Assembly: GCA_034190875.2 (NCBI GenBank)
Contig: CM067350.1
Coordinates: forward strand, 26,472,050 to 26,536,049
Source of the DNA: Urechis unicinctus
Taxonomy: Eukaryota; Annelida; Polychaeta; Xenopneusta; Urechidae
Reading direction: 5' to 3'
DNA length: 64,000 nucleotides
Part shown: piece after piece, positions 41,157 to 51,721 of the stretch
Numbering within the stretch: the first letter of the stretch is position 1
Layout of the letters: every line of letters begins with the position of its first letter
Notes under the pieces: model-generated
Database searches by the model: none
What the model was told of the DNA's origin: nothing
What the model saw: the letters and a program-made list of their open reading frames with translations, nothing else
Translations under genes and position numbers: made by a program

Positions 41157-41714
41157 TCACCATACAGCTTGACAGAGTGAACCGTCTTAGCATAGCTGTA
41201 AATTGTTTGGTTAAATGTTAACATATATCCTAGCTGTAATTGAAGAGATGATAGCTACGCTTAGAGTGTTCACTCTAATTGGCTTATGTGGTGGGCAGTT
41301 CCAGTACGCCAACCGCCATGTGGCTCTTCATGAGACTGCTATTTAAGGTGAAGTGATGGAGTCTTAGCAGTCCAGGCGTCCGGGCCACACGTTTTATATG
41401 TGGTTTTAACAAAACAGAGCGCTACACACGGGTGGCGTGTTTACATGTATTGTCGGGATTGAGCTCTCTTAGTGTAGCTATAGCTCTTTCACTGTATATC
41501 AAAGACATTATTTTACCCAGGATGTTTCATCACTGATCACTTCTTGCAGAAACACGCGTTGTTGTTGACAATGCAACATGGTCATCATAAGAAAGCATAA
41601 GCCAACCTAGCATCGTAGAAAGGCCTCTTGGTTATAAGAGTTACCTCTATGTGTGAAGCGCTGAACGCATCCCATCTTTGATAATCCACCCAATCTATAA
41701 AGTTGGCAGCGCCA

Positions 41715-41850
41715 ATCCCTGAGATGGCTCGGCGCTCTTTATCTCTATACCACTCAAAGCAATTTATCGTTAAATCATCCCTCTTACCTACACGAATAAC
41801 ATCACTCCGGATTCATGTTATCTGTAGGTACGCAGATGAATATTTTTTGT
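41715..41850 (+). repeat. Module C, partial copy
   Basis: Only GGCTCGGCGCTCTTTATCTC, then a jump to GATTCATGTTATCTGTAGGT and GTACGCAGATGAATAT, words found downstream of complete C copies. Most of C is deleted. Confidence 0.6.
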
Positions 41851-44404
41851 CAAGAGCTGTTAGTCTCTGCGATATTTGGGCAGTCAATTAAGCAAAACCG
41901 ACTGGAACTTTCTACATTAAATAATGTTTACTTACAAGTTGGGCGATGAATTATTCGTACCATGAATAAGAATCAGACACAGCAAAAGTAATCTTCTGTC
42001 TGCAATTTCTGAACACACCTGTGATACACACCTGAGAACCAACTGGCTTCATCATCCTATCATACACGACGAAAACATGTCTCTGTCTTTCATAGGCGTT
42101 AATCATACCACAATGCCAAGTGGGCAATGACATTTATGTGTTTTAATTAATCATCCCCATCATTTAATTCTTTAGCAATATGACATATGCAATCATGTTA
42201 TTGCATGCAGGCAACTTATTACATCCAAACGGTAGATGGACAAGCTACATTTGCTGTGATAGTTGGACAAATAAGTAAGAATACTCAAATGAATCTGAAA
42301 ATGCACTCAAGTCACGTATTACTTCACTCAAAAAATATATTTGGGATTGTTTGGGCGATGAACACATTTCATGACCACTCTTGGTGGGCTAAGTTTATTA
42401 TAATATATCTGATTCCTCCTTGACACAATTATGACTTATCTTGTATCTGGTTTCACTGATCACTCAATGTCACTGACGTGATAGCATCCCGATATAAACA
42501 GAAGCAAAACAGAAGTAGCTGCGGGCAAATGACAAGTATACACTTATAATGGCAATATATCCTCACAAATCAAATGCCGGTAAAGGTAGTAACATCACCA
42601 GATCAGTTAAGGAGGCTATATGTTGAACAGAAGCAGGTTGGGGTTTGGTAGAACCTAATTTATCTTGTAGCAATTTCGTATATGCTCTCCATAAAAATAC
42701 CATTATGAATGAATTAACACTTGCATTTGCCACTATTGATATTGCATCTGCATCAAGAACAATCTTAGGCAGTTCATTTACTACGCTTTCGGATGAATCA
42801 TAATCTCCCGAGTTAATGGTCTGGTGCACACCTGTCATTTTTCAAGCTTCATCCAAGAATTAGAAGAATCGAACATACATACCCCTGCGTCTCATTTAAG
42901 CTGTATTACAGCCACATGTCAGAGAGAAAAAGGACAGGATAGAGAGGGGTTCGTAACCAATCATCTACTTCTTCCTGAATACCACTATCCTAATATACAT
43001 TCATCTTTATTAGGCGATATTTCAACTTTTTATGTTGTATATCATTTGATGTCACCAGGATATGAAAGTCCACAGCGCTGTTCTTCCAACTTAATCATCT
43101 ACCACACTGGTTCTCAGCGATCATATGTCGATACCTAAGATGGGCATTATCATTTTCACTCGATTTCGTGCAGTTAAGATGTATTGTTTCCACTGAGAGT
43201 GACGGCTGTGTCATTTATACCAGATTGACACCAAAGCCTTTCATTGCCGTGGTCATTGTGAGATTGTATGAGAAGGGGGAACTATAGCTTACCAATGCGA
43301 CAGTAAATAGTCGCTTTATTGCAGAAATATTATGCTAAATATTTGTCGCAGAGCTGCTATTGGTGCGTGAATATATGTGAGTTTAAGTACTGCCTACTGA
43401 TATAATATGAAGCTCTGTGACAATTTGATCCGACCGGGAACGAGAGCACGTTCCATTGAAATAACTAAATGCTGTCGAACTACATTGTCTTCAAGATCAA
43501 TATTGCGCTTCTGTGCATGTCTATAACAATAGGCGCTTGGTAGCAGTGATTGCCACAGTACCAGTGACTCTTAGTCAAATGGAAACCTTGGTGTAATTCA
43601 CTCGACAGAGAGTATTTGCACACCACCTATCATCTGTCAGGTGCCAGATTTTCCCCGCCTCACCAGGGCTACCATGGCATGTAATGGAGTAGGGGTGATT
43701 GCAGTGGCTTGTTACGTGCTAGGAATTCGTCATACATCTTATCGGATTTTCCTTTGTATGAACTGCTAATATTACATCTAGAACCTACCATTTAATCATT
43801 ACGAGTGTTACAGTTATCACATAGAAATGTTCCACTCCCATATGCATTTTATTCTGGTACACATTAAGTTTTGATTATCTTGAGAAGATGCAATCGGATG
43901 TAAGCCGTACACCCTTTGACTTCTTCACAGAGGTGACACAAATGCAACAAGCCTCGCCAAGGGCACGGTCATAAAGAGGAAGAATTGGATTGATGCTGAG
44001 GTATTAGTGAAAACAGTGAGACCTTCTTTTCTAGTAACAGAGTTGTCCGGCAAATTAGGGATGTTTGATGATTTTATTGCAGTCACTGCGTGATACTCCT
44101 ATCGATAAACATGGCATCATTATTAAATGTCGAAAAGTCATCAACTGTTGAAAGCACTGCAGGATTATGGCATAAAGGTTCGACCGCAACTTGTACATAA
44201 TTATTGTTGAGTATGTTGGTTGCTTGTCTGGCTTTTTTGAGAAGCATCTTTCATCTTACAATTCCGAATCTGTGCACTCAGGGTATTCAAAAGAACTTAA
44301 ATGATTGCAAATACTAACAAATGGTTACCAATGCTCATAACGAGCAACATGGTGCTTTTGAATCGGTAATGTCAGCGTCACTCATCTGTTCGTCTCCAGT
44401 CTCC

Positions 44405-44680
44405 AAATCCAGCCCCAATAGAATCACCCTACATTGATGTTTGGTACCGTCATTCATCTATCGTATTTTGTAAGCTCTCCAATACCTGTCAAGACTTTCT
44501 TAAGAAATATGGAATTCGTGATTGCACCATGATTAATGCTCGCGTAGTAGGAAACCAGCACTTTTGATTCATGAGTGTTTCTGTGCCTCCCAATTGATGT
44601 ATGTTTGCCCCCTCTTCCACTTCTAATATGAAACAAGCGAGCTTGTTGACGGTGTCGCATGTTCATAATGCTAAAGCAGT
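44405..44680 (+). repeat. Module B, copy 4 (truncated)
   Basis: Has CCCAATAGAATCACCCTACA, GGTACCGTCATTCATCTATC, GGAATTCGTGATTGCACC and CAATTGATGTATGTTTGCC. The 3' third, with GGCTTGATGTC, is missing. Confidence 0.85.
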
Positions 44681-44689
44681 AATCTGCCC

Positions 44690-45345
44690 TGCGTCGTAGC
44701 GAGGCCTCTTGGAAACTTCTACATAACTGTCCTTCGAAATGAGCCTCCTTCCTATGAACGGCTAAAACCATCCCTTCTTCAATTATCCACCTACACTATA
44801 CACACGATTAGTTGCCCAAGCTGTGCAAGAATATTGCTCGGCGTTCTTTTTCTTATCTCGCCCATCAGGACGAACTTGGCGTGATGGATTGGCTGTATTA
44901 TAACAGAACCCTCTTCCCGATACACCGGAGGCAGAAGTGATTGACACTACGTTTGCGATTTAGTAGCTAACAATTTCATCTGCGTGGAAAAGGGTGGTGA
45001 AGTGGTTCATCAATGTAGCACACATCGAAAATCCGTTGGTTTGTAGCTACACAAAGCTACGTGCTCCTTAACCATTCTTACAGAACAGAACCTCATGATA
45101 TATCAAATAATTCCTTTAAATAGAGTATCTGGTGCCCGGTTCGACGTTGCATTCGTCTTTCCCCTACTCGTGGGGATAGTTGCTCACCAGCGTCTCCTCG
45201 ATGCCTTATTATCAGGTGCATCTCCGTGTGGTACGCAAACAATCGCCTTCCAATCACACAAACCAGACGTCGCTTGTCGTGCAGTTTGTCTCTGTACAAT
45301 GCTGCTCAACGCGATATATCCTTAAATCGTCCATGAATTAATAGC
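44690..45345 (+). repeat. Module C, copy 4
   Basis: Collinear with 55845-56470. Shared words include GCTGTGCAAGAATATTGCTC, CACAAAGCTACGTGCTCCTT and AATAATTCCTTTAAATAGAG, then CCCCTACTCGTGG. Confidence 0.85.
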
Positions 45346-46049
45346 ATCAGACGGCGTTCATGTTATCTGTCGGAAAAACCCTCTGATATATTCTTGACAC
45401 GCGTGTTTGACTTGATAATAAGCCAACAGAGACAGGAACGTTCAGTATTAAGTTATATCAACTTAAGAAAAGCGATGAATTATAACCACCATGGATTATA
45501 ACTATGAACCAATCCTTCTTCAATTTCTAATCTCTGCACTGAGAACCTCTGTGGTGCACACCTGAGAACCCACTCGCCCCATCTTTCAGTCCTGCTTGAC
45601 AGACCCATCTCTACTTGTACTACTTTCACAGTTATCGCTAGCACCTCTCACTGCTCTTTCATAATGTATACAGGTAATTAATTACATTAAAAGGTAGATG
45701 GACAAGCTGTTAGTGTCTGAGTTACAGGTGAACAAGCGTTACCCATTTCGATGAGTTATGATCATGAAATTGGACAAGCAATGGTTTTAAACAATGAATT
45801 GCTGCATTCAAAGCATAATCCGTCGAACAAATATATATTATATTCACCAGTACAAAGCATCATAAAACCCACGCATTACATTAGTTTCCTGATTTCTACT
45901 GTATTGCAGTTCTCTCGTCGTGTTGAAACCCGGACCAACCCGCTTGTTGGATTGATATGTGCCTGTGCAGGCATTCAATGCTTTGTTACCAAGGCACCTC
46001 TCCGAACACTAGCTTCTGTGTGTTGATGGATCGCTAGTTATGTAATTAA

Positions 46050-46485
46050 ACTGATATTACAATGCAACAGACATGATTTACGCTTCGTTCAGTAACAATG
46101 GGATCAGTAGTTAGATGCGTTCTATTGACAGCAGTGATAGCCTACTTCCAAAGTTCATCACAAGCTTTTACATTTATTATTCAGTCCCTTGTCGTTAGAA
46201 TCTCACAATGTCTGTCATTTAGCTCCAGCGCAAATAAGAGCAAAACAGAAGCGGCTGATCAGGCAACCAACAAGCAAAACTTCTAACGACGATATCTCGT
46301 GACAAACAGTATGGAATGATGGTGGTGATAGTAACATCACATTACCTGTTCAGCATGTTATCTGCTGAACAGAAGCAGGTTGTGAATTGGTAGAACATAG
46401 TTGCAATATTCTAGATTATCTCTTAATAACTATCTTTATGAATAAAGCAACACGTCCGAATGTTACTATTAATAATTCATCGTTA
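46050..46485 (+). repeat. Near-identical block M, copy 1
   Basis: Differs from 56774-57203 at only about eight sites by eye, while the bases before and after are far more diverged. That points to recent duplication or conversion. Traces of the same sequence are visible near 31960 (CTCTGTTGACAGCAACATTA) and 42500 (AAGCAAAACAGAAGTAGCTG). Confidence 0.85.
46098..46286 (+). CDS. Possible 62-aa secreted peptide
   Basis: The ATG sits in a favourable eukaryotic context (AACAATGG). The first 23 residues look like a signal peptide: one basic residue early, a hydrophobic core VLLTAVIAYF, then SSSQA as a plausible cleavage site. The remainder is FTFIIQ followed by a Ser-rich and Lys/Gln-rich tail with one Cys. 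The 98%-identical paralogue at 56817 carries premature stops, and the older paralogues lack the ATG. I see no TATA box or splice sites that would confirm expression. Confidence 0.25.
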   Translation: MGSVVRCVLLTAVIAYFQSSSQAFTFIIQSLVVRISQCLSFSSSANKSKTEAADQATNKQNF

Positions 46486-46759
46486 TACATTTACTGGTTA
46501 ATGAGTCTGAAGACGTGACGTGAACGTGTGGCATCCTTCATGCAAGCATTTATTAATTTTCATGGCATTGGATTCTAGGGTCTTATATTCAGTGGACATT
46601 CGAATCATAAACTACATAGTCAGTGTTACCTTCCAGTATATACAAGCTTTTGGCTGTGATGCAGCAAAGGTGTAAGAAGAACTAAACATGCATCTATAAC
46701 CTGTCAGATGCTCGACTGTACCGCACCTGCCTAGCACGTGACAGCACAATAATAGCCCT

Positions 46760-47040
46760 AGGTCATGACCAGCAACTCTGATATCGCTACTAGCAAGTCA
46801 CAATGAGGATGGTCGAGTATTACCAGCAGTTTGAGTTCGAATAGTATTATCAAGTCACAATGGGAATAAGAAATTGATTGCCGTCATTCATTCAGTTGGC
46901 AGAATGTGAATATTCATACAATGTCATTTATATACATCACAAAAAGAAGACAAATGGGAAGTGGATATCGAAATTGGTTTGCATTCTCACCTCATCTTTT
47001 ACTTTCAATCATTTGCACAGTGTGAATATGGTTCAATAAA
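46760..47040. repeat. Degenerate forerunner of the 33-bp minisatellite
   Basis: AGCAAGTCACAATGAGGATG, TATTACCAGCAG and CAAGTCACAATGGG recur irregularly before the regular array begins. Confidence 0.55.
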
Positions 47041-47660
47041 ACCAGCAGGACAGGGTGAAGGCGGTCGGATCAAACGAGCAGGTCACAGCGAGAATAATTA
47101 AACATTGGCTGTTCACAGTGAGAATGGTCGAAGAATATAGAGCAGGTCATGGTAAAACAGATTGAAGAATATCAGCAGGTCATGGTAAAACAGATTGAAG
47201 AATATCAGCAGGTTATTGTGAAACAGATTGAATAATTTCAGCAGATTAAAGTGAAGCTGATTGTGTAATATCACCAGGTTAAAGTAAAGCTGATTGAAGA
47301 ATATCAGCAAGTCATAGAGTAGCTGATTGTATAATATCAGCAGGTTAAAAAACAGCTGATTGAATAATATAAGCCAGTTAAAGTGAAGCTGATTGAATAT
47401 CATCAGCAGGTTATACTGAAGCTGATCGTTGATGATGATAATGATCGAATAATATCAGCAGGTCTTAGTGAGGATGGTAGAATAATTCCAGCAATTCATT
47501 GTAGAGATATTTGAATGATATCAGCATGTTGTCAGGATCGTCGCATAATATCATGAGGTAATAGTGAGGCTGAAAGAATCGAATCAGCTGGTCGTAGCGA
47601 TGATAATGGAATAATAACGGTAATTATTGCAGGGATTGTGGAATACAGCAGCGGGCTATA
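47041..47660. repeat. 33-bp minisatellite, copy 1
   Basis: The unit is approximately ATCAGCAGGTTAAAGTGAAG plus CTGATTGAATAAT. The regular core is 47140-47460. Because 33 is a multiple of three, one frame on the minus strand stays open for 96 codons with an 11-residue Asn-Gln-Leu-x-Phe-Asn-Leu-Leu pattern. I treat it as a by-product of the repeat. Homologous to 58441-58950. Confidence 0.9.
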
Positions 47661-48029
47661 GTGCAGATTGTAATATATCTGGTATGGTAATGAGTGTTCG
47701 GGAGGATACAATATTAGCCATCGAAACATACATTTGTTGTACAATAGAGTGAAGATGATAAAGAAGCAGATGATGACATCATCTCGCTGTTAAAATCAGC
47801 AAGTCAGGATGAAGTTGGCCAACGGAATACAGCGGGTCATGGTGAAGATAGTCGGATGATTTCAGCAGCTTATAGTCGTGATGATGAAGTGGGTCATAGA
47901 CACCAGTTTTAGCTTTGTCAGTGGGTCATTACCACCAAGTTTTGGTATTGAAAGTGGGTCATCGCTTCCATTCTCTGGTAATGTCTGATACAGGCTAGAA
48001 AACTCTACTTACATCAACTGGTTAGAGCC

Positions 48030-48645
48030 GGTATGGTTAAGCTCTCTCTGGAGAGTGGTAGTAACCAAATTATGTTAATATTTACAGGTCATGAGTTCAG
48101 AGCTCATGTGTTCTAAGGACATTATAGGAACCTAGCTCTGATACAGCTGCGGGTTAATTGGTCTGATATAAGTAGCTCTAAAAATTAATTATTCATTTCA
48201 TCATGAGATTGTGTCTCTTGAATGTTAGTCTTTCTAAGTATATATTTATTGTAATAAGACACTAGTAACAAAGATCATCCTTCTTAGCCTTGAGAAGATT
48301 AAGCTGGGTATCAGCCGAATTAACCATTCATCACAGGCGAATGCACAACTCACAAAACGCACCAGTGTTATGACAAGCTTTCCCACAACTTTGACTGTCA
48401 CTCTGTTAAAATGAACAGCCAACGATTCTCCACTCCAGTTACAGAAACATTCAATTCGTAAATTCAATTCCATAAACCAACGGGCGGGATTCGATTTCAT
48501 TGCGTGGCTTGAGTGGAGTGTGTTTAAAGCTAATACTTCTCTTCCAATAACTTGTCAATTCACTAAAAGCGTGTGTTAAAGGGCGTGGATGCACGGCGTG
48601 AAATAGTTCACCGAGCAATCCTATTATATAAAACAATGACACTGA
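48030..48645 (+). repeat. Linker V/W copy left of the retrotransposon
   Basis: Collinear with 59350-59930: GCTGCGGGTTAATTGGTCTG, AGCCTTGAGAAGATTAAGCT (a D core), AATTCGTAAATTCAATTCCA and CACGGCGTGAA. It continues on the far side of the retrotransposon at 51722. Confidence 0.85.
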
Positions 48646-48657
48646 AACAACTTATGG
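48646..48657 (+). repeat. Target-site duplication of the non-LTR element, left copy
   Basis: AACAACTTATGG, repeated at 51710-51721. The first bases of the right copy merge with the (AAC)n tail, so the certain part is CTTATGG plus the preceding AACAA. Confidence 0.75.
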
Positions 48658-49022
48658 GTTTTCGCGCCAAAATCGATTTCGTTATTTTCGCCATCTTGGA
48701 CTCTCAACTTGTACATAGGCTATATTATCTTGGACTTTCAGTGAATTTAACTTAGTTCACTATTATTATTTCTCACTACATATATCTACTGGTGACAAAT
48801 CAATAGAAGGGCAGGACTCTGTCCACCCTGTGACCCTCACTGACGGAATAAGAACGGCGAACAGTGTTGGGACTTGAGCCAGAATTCATTTAAGCTAAGA
48901 CTTTTTATTATTTCTTGCACCCTTATTTCTCTTTATTTTCTCTTCACTTTTGAGCTATTCTTCATCATCACTACTTTTATGTTCTCTCACTATATTACTA
49001 CTTTTATCATCATTACTTAGTC
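48658..49022 (+). other. Putative 5' UTR of the non-LTR element
   Basis: Lies between the target-site duplication and the first RT codons. It includes a less AT-rich portion (GGGCAGGACTCTGTCCACCC near 48808) and then a pyrimidine-rich stretch (48900-49020). It does not match the flanking duplicated DNA, so it belongs to the insertion. It could also be foreign DNA joined during reverse transcription. Confidence 0.5.
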
Positions 49023-50138
49023 ATCTTTCGTTCACTCACCAAATACAAACATGGAAAGCCCTCTCTCAATAAAGAATTTTTAACTAAAAACAAAACTCAT
49101 GCAATCTTTTTAGACATAACTAAAGCCTTTGATATGGTAAATAGACCCGCTATAGAAATAAAGGCACAAAAACTTGGTATTACAGGATTAGCTTTAAAAT
49201 GGATACACAATTTTATCAACAATAGATCAATACAAGTTAAAGCAAACAATGCCCTTTCAAACTCCCTTTCCACTGATAATGGAGTACCTCAGGGCAGTGT
49301 ACTTTCTCCAACCCTTTTTAATATTTTCATAAATGATATTCCAACTCCTTCTTCATCGTCCATTTATGCAGACGACATAGCCATCTGGTCTACTGGTAAA
49401 CTTTCAACTAAATTAACAAAACTCCTTCAAAATTATTTAAACAAAATTCAAAATTGGGCTTCTAAATGGGGGGTTACCTTTTCTCCTTCAAAATCTAAAG
49501 TCATTCATTTTGGAACCAATATAAAACACAAAATCCCTACTTTCTTTATCAAAAATCAACCTATCCCTAACCAAACCTCTACTAAGTTCCTTGGAGTTAT
49601 TTTAGATAAAGGACTTACCTGGAGAGAACACATCTCACACACGGTAACTAAGTGCCACAATATCACTAACCTCATCAGATTTATTAGTGGCACTTTCTGG
49701 GGTGCAAACAAACATATATCTTGCAAAATACACTCATCGCACTCACTTCAACACATTCTCTATGGTGCCCCAGCCATAATCACTGCATCTAAAACAAACA
49801 TTCACAAACTAGAAACTGCACAGTCAGCCACTCTCAGAGCCATCACTCAAACACATCGCTCTACACGTATCAACTCTCTCCAGGTATCCACCGGCTTCCC
49901 CCCTATACCCCTTCAACTTTTAAAAGCCACTCTTAAATACCAAACCAGAGCTAAAACGTTCAACCTCCCAACTCAAAACATTTTTTATGAAACTCAACAC
50001 AATCAAATCGATCGTAAACACAAAAATACTAGTAGATCAACACTCCCATACACCCAATCTCACCCACACGTATCCCCATTAAGACCATACCCATTCCCCC
50101 CTGGCACCTGGTTAACCCACTTCTCAACACAGACTTAG
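49023..50138 (+). pseudogene. Partial reverse transcriptase of the non-LTR element
   Basis: The open frame runs into the RT at about 49044 (YKHGKPSLN) and stops at TAG 50136-50138; an ATG is present at 49134 but is internal to the domain. Motif A is FLDITKAFD (49107-49133), with the catalytic Asp codon at 49113. GVPQGSVLSPTLFN starts at 49281. The catalytic YADD box is at 49365-49376. FLGVILDKGLTW (about 49590) is the usual element after the palm, and a thumb-like region follows with HILYGAPAI. The fingers and the whole upstream endonuclease and ORF1 are absent. The family normally makes one polyprotein of about 1,000 or more residues. The frame is lost just before the RNase H domain. Confidence 0.93.
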
Positions 50139-50515
50139 CGAATAAAGTTATTAAAGACTATCCATCTTACAATAAATCCCTTGCACTACAACTTATTGAT
50201 GAATTACCCTCTAACTCTACACATATATACACCGATGGCTCAAAAAACAATATAAGTACATCATTTGCAATCGCAATACCGTCTCTTAAATTCAAAAAAT
50301 CTTCACGCATACAATCATATCTTTCCATCTTTATAGCAGAAGCAATAGCAATCATTAATGCCTTACACATATCTCTCCAATCCAAAATTCACAATCCTAT
50401 CATTCTCTCTGACTCCCTTTCAGTTATTACTCCCCTTCAAGGAAAAACTATCAACCCATTTATACGAGAAATAAAATACCTCTCCACGCCTTTCAAAATT
50501 CCCATACTTCTATAA
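50102..50515 (+). pseudogene. RNase H domain of the same element, first part (frame shifted)
   Basis: Continues the polyprotein one frame over. Three of the four catalytic acidic residues are visible: the Asp of IYTDGS (codon 50234), the Glu of IAEAIAIINAL (50339) and the Asp of LSDSLSVI (50411). A second frameshift precedes TAA at 50513-50515. RNase H in this position degrades the RNA strand during element replication. Here it cannot be translated as one protein with the RT. Confidence 0.88.
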
Positions 50516-50778
50516 TTTGGATACCAGCTCATTGTGGAATAACAGGAAACGAAATTGCAGATGCAGAGACCAAAAGATCTCATTCAAATATTTGTACTCA
50601 AGATATTTCAATAGATTTAAACACTCATTACTCTTTGATAAATAAATTTATACTACAAACTTGGCAAGATGAGTGGAACAACACCACCTCTACCCTAAAA
50701 ATACTAAAACCCATTATAACCTATAAACTCATTATCTTTGACAACAACATCTACTCAATAAAATCCTTACTTCCATAG
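50515..50778 (+). pseudogene. RNase H C-terminal part (third frame)
   Basis: Begins IWIPAHCGITGNEIADAET, the conserved end of RNase H with the fourth catalytic Asp (codon 50560). It runs on through an HYSLINKFILQTWQDEWN helix typical of this polyprotein to a TAG at 50776-50778. The break from the preceding part looks like loss of one or two bases at about 50490-50515. Confidence 0.88.
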
Positions 50779-50783
50779 CATTG

Positions 50784-51063
50784 ACCCCCCCTTCAATATT
50801 ACAAAACTAAACATAACCAAGTACAACAATGATCCAAACTGTCACACCTGTCACACCCCCGAAAACTTTTTCATGTTCCAACTTTAACAACCACCGCATC
50901 CCACTAATCAATAAATTATAATAGCAATATCCATAATCTCTATAAAAAAGAAATAATAAACAAACAATCACTTACATACATAACACACAACGTTTTATAC
51001 CCCAATAATTTTCCTCCTCACTCATCAAGGCTACCACACACATAACTCTTAACATACTCTGTG
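50784..51063 (+). repeat. 3'-terminal segment of the element, tandem copy 1
   Basis: Reads ITKLNITKYN then CHTCHTPEN in one frame, the remains of the Cys-rich C-terminus, followed by non-coding sequence ending TTAACATACTCTGTG. It is repeated immediately as copy 2. Confidence 0.85.
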
Positions 51064-51067
51064 ATAC

Positions 51068-51325
51068 CCCCTCCCCCCCTAATCAATATTACAAAACTAA
51101 ACATAACCAAGTACAACACAATGATCCACTGTCACACCTGTCACTCAACCACCGCCAATAAATTAAAATTACACAAATATAATAGCAATATCCATAATCT
51201 CTATAAAAAAGAAATAATAAAACAAACAATCACTTACATACATAACACACAACGTTTTATACCCCAATAATTTTCCTCCTCACTCATCAAGGCTACCACA
51301 CACATAACTCTTAACATACTCTGTG
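51068..51325 (+). repeat. 3'-terminal segment of the element, tandem copy 2
   Basis: Same order of words as copy 1 (AATATTACAAAACTAAACAT, GTCACACCTGTCAC, TATAATAGCAATATCCATAA, TTATACCCCAATAATTTTCC) and the same end, ACTCTGTG. The last about 170 bp are nearly identical. The first part differs by indels, including a stretch (GAAAACTTTTTCATG) present only in copy 1. Confidence 0.85.
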
Positions 51326-51381
51326 CACTTACTCTTTAGTTTTTCTTCTATCCCTCACTATTTGTATACTATCTAGGAACC

Positions 51382-51405
51382 CCTATGTCCTTATGAGGAC
51401 ATAGG
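51382..51405 (+). promoter_or_regulatory. Perfect 10-bp hairpin in the element's 3' UTR
   Basis: CCTATGTCCT, loop TATG, then AGGACATAGG. A compact 3' stem-loop is a known kind of recognition site for non-LTR reverse transcriptases. That role is inferred here. Confidence 0.7.
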
Positions 51406-51525
51406 CACTGTAGGGCTATTTTTCTTCTTACTTTAATGCACTGGAGCGGCCCCCAGTGTGAGAAACCTCCTTATTTTGCACATTCGCTCAATCTAGTTAG
51501 GTACACATCATTTCATCTTCTCCCC

Positions 51526-51546
51526 TTTTTTTTTTTTTTTTTTTTT
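51526..51546. repeat. Poly-T tract inside the 3' UTR
   Basis: About 20 consecutive T residues, followed by ATTTTAAAATAG. Confidence 0.9.
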
Positions 51547-51695
51547 ATTTTAAAATAGCCACACATCCTCCAATATTTAATTTCATTTCTGTGTTTTCTC
51601 GGTCGTACCTCCTCTTAAACCCAGTGATATAAAGCATAACTAAACACATTGATAGTGGTACATGGCCAAAGCTGCCAAATCCACTCTAATTAGAT

Positions 51696-51715
51696 TAAAC
51701 AACAACAACAACAAC
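51696..51715 (+). repeat. (AAC)n tail of the element
   Basis: TTAAACAACAACAACAACAA leads directly into the target-site duplication. This is the expected simple-repeat 3' terminus. Confidence 0.85.
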
Positions 51716-51721
51716 TTATGG
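51710..51721 (+). repeat. Target-site duplication, right copy
   Basis: AACAACTTATGG, pairing with 48646-48657. The sequence after it (AATGTGTTATCAACAGAAGT) resumes the interrupted duplicated unit. Confidence 0.75.

Larger units (their letters stand above)
48658..51709 (+). mobile_element. Non-LTR retrotransposon (I/Jockey-type with RNase H), internally deleted and frameshifted
   Basis: The element is 3,052 bp, flanked by a 12-bp target-site duplication and ending in (AAC)n, as expected for target-primed reverse transcription. In order it has about 360 bp of non-coding 5' sequence, a partial reverse transcriptase, an RNase H domain, a Cys-containing C-terminal remnant that is tandemly duplicated, and a 3' UTR with a perfect hairpin. 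ORF1 and the endonuclease are missing. The paralogous unit at about 59935-59955 lacks the insertion, so it arrived after that duplication. RT followed by RNase H without an LTR points to the I or a related clade; the clade is inference. Confidence 0.93.

Noticed and set aside
42563-42838. 91-codon minus-strand frame that looks protein-like
   Set aside because: The homologous linkers at 46.35 and 32.3 kb have stops and indels in it.
47113-47403. 96-codon minus-strand frame with an 11-residue Asn/Leu/Phe repeat
   Set aside because: The 33-bp minisatellite keeps one frame open; the paralogous array at 58.4 kb does not keep it.
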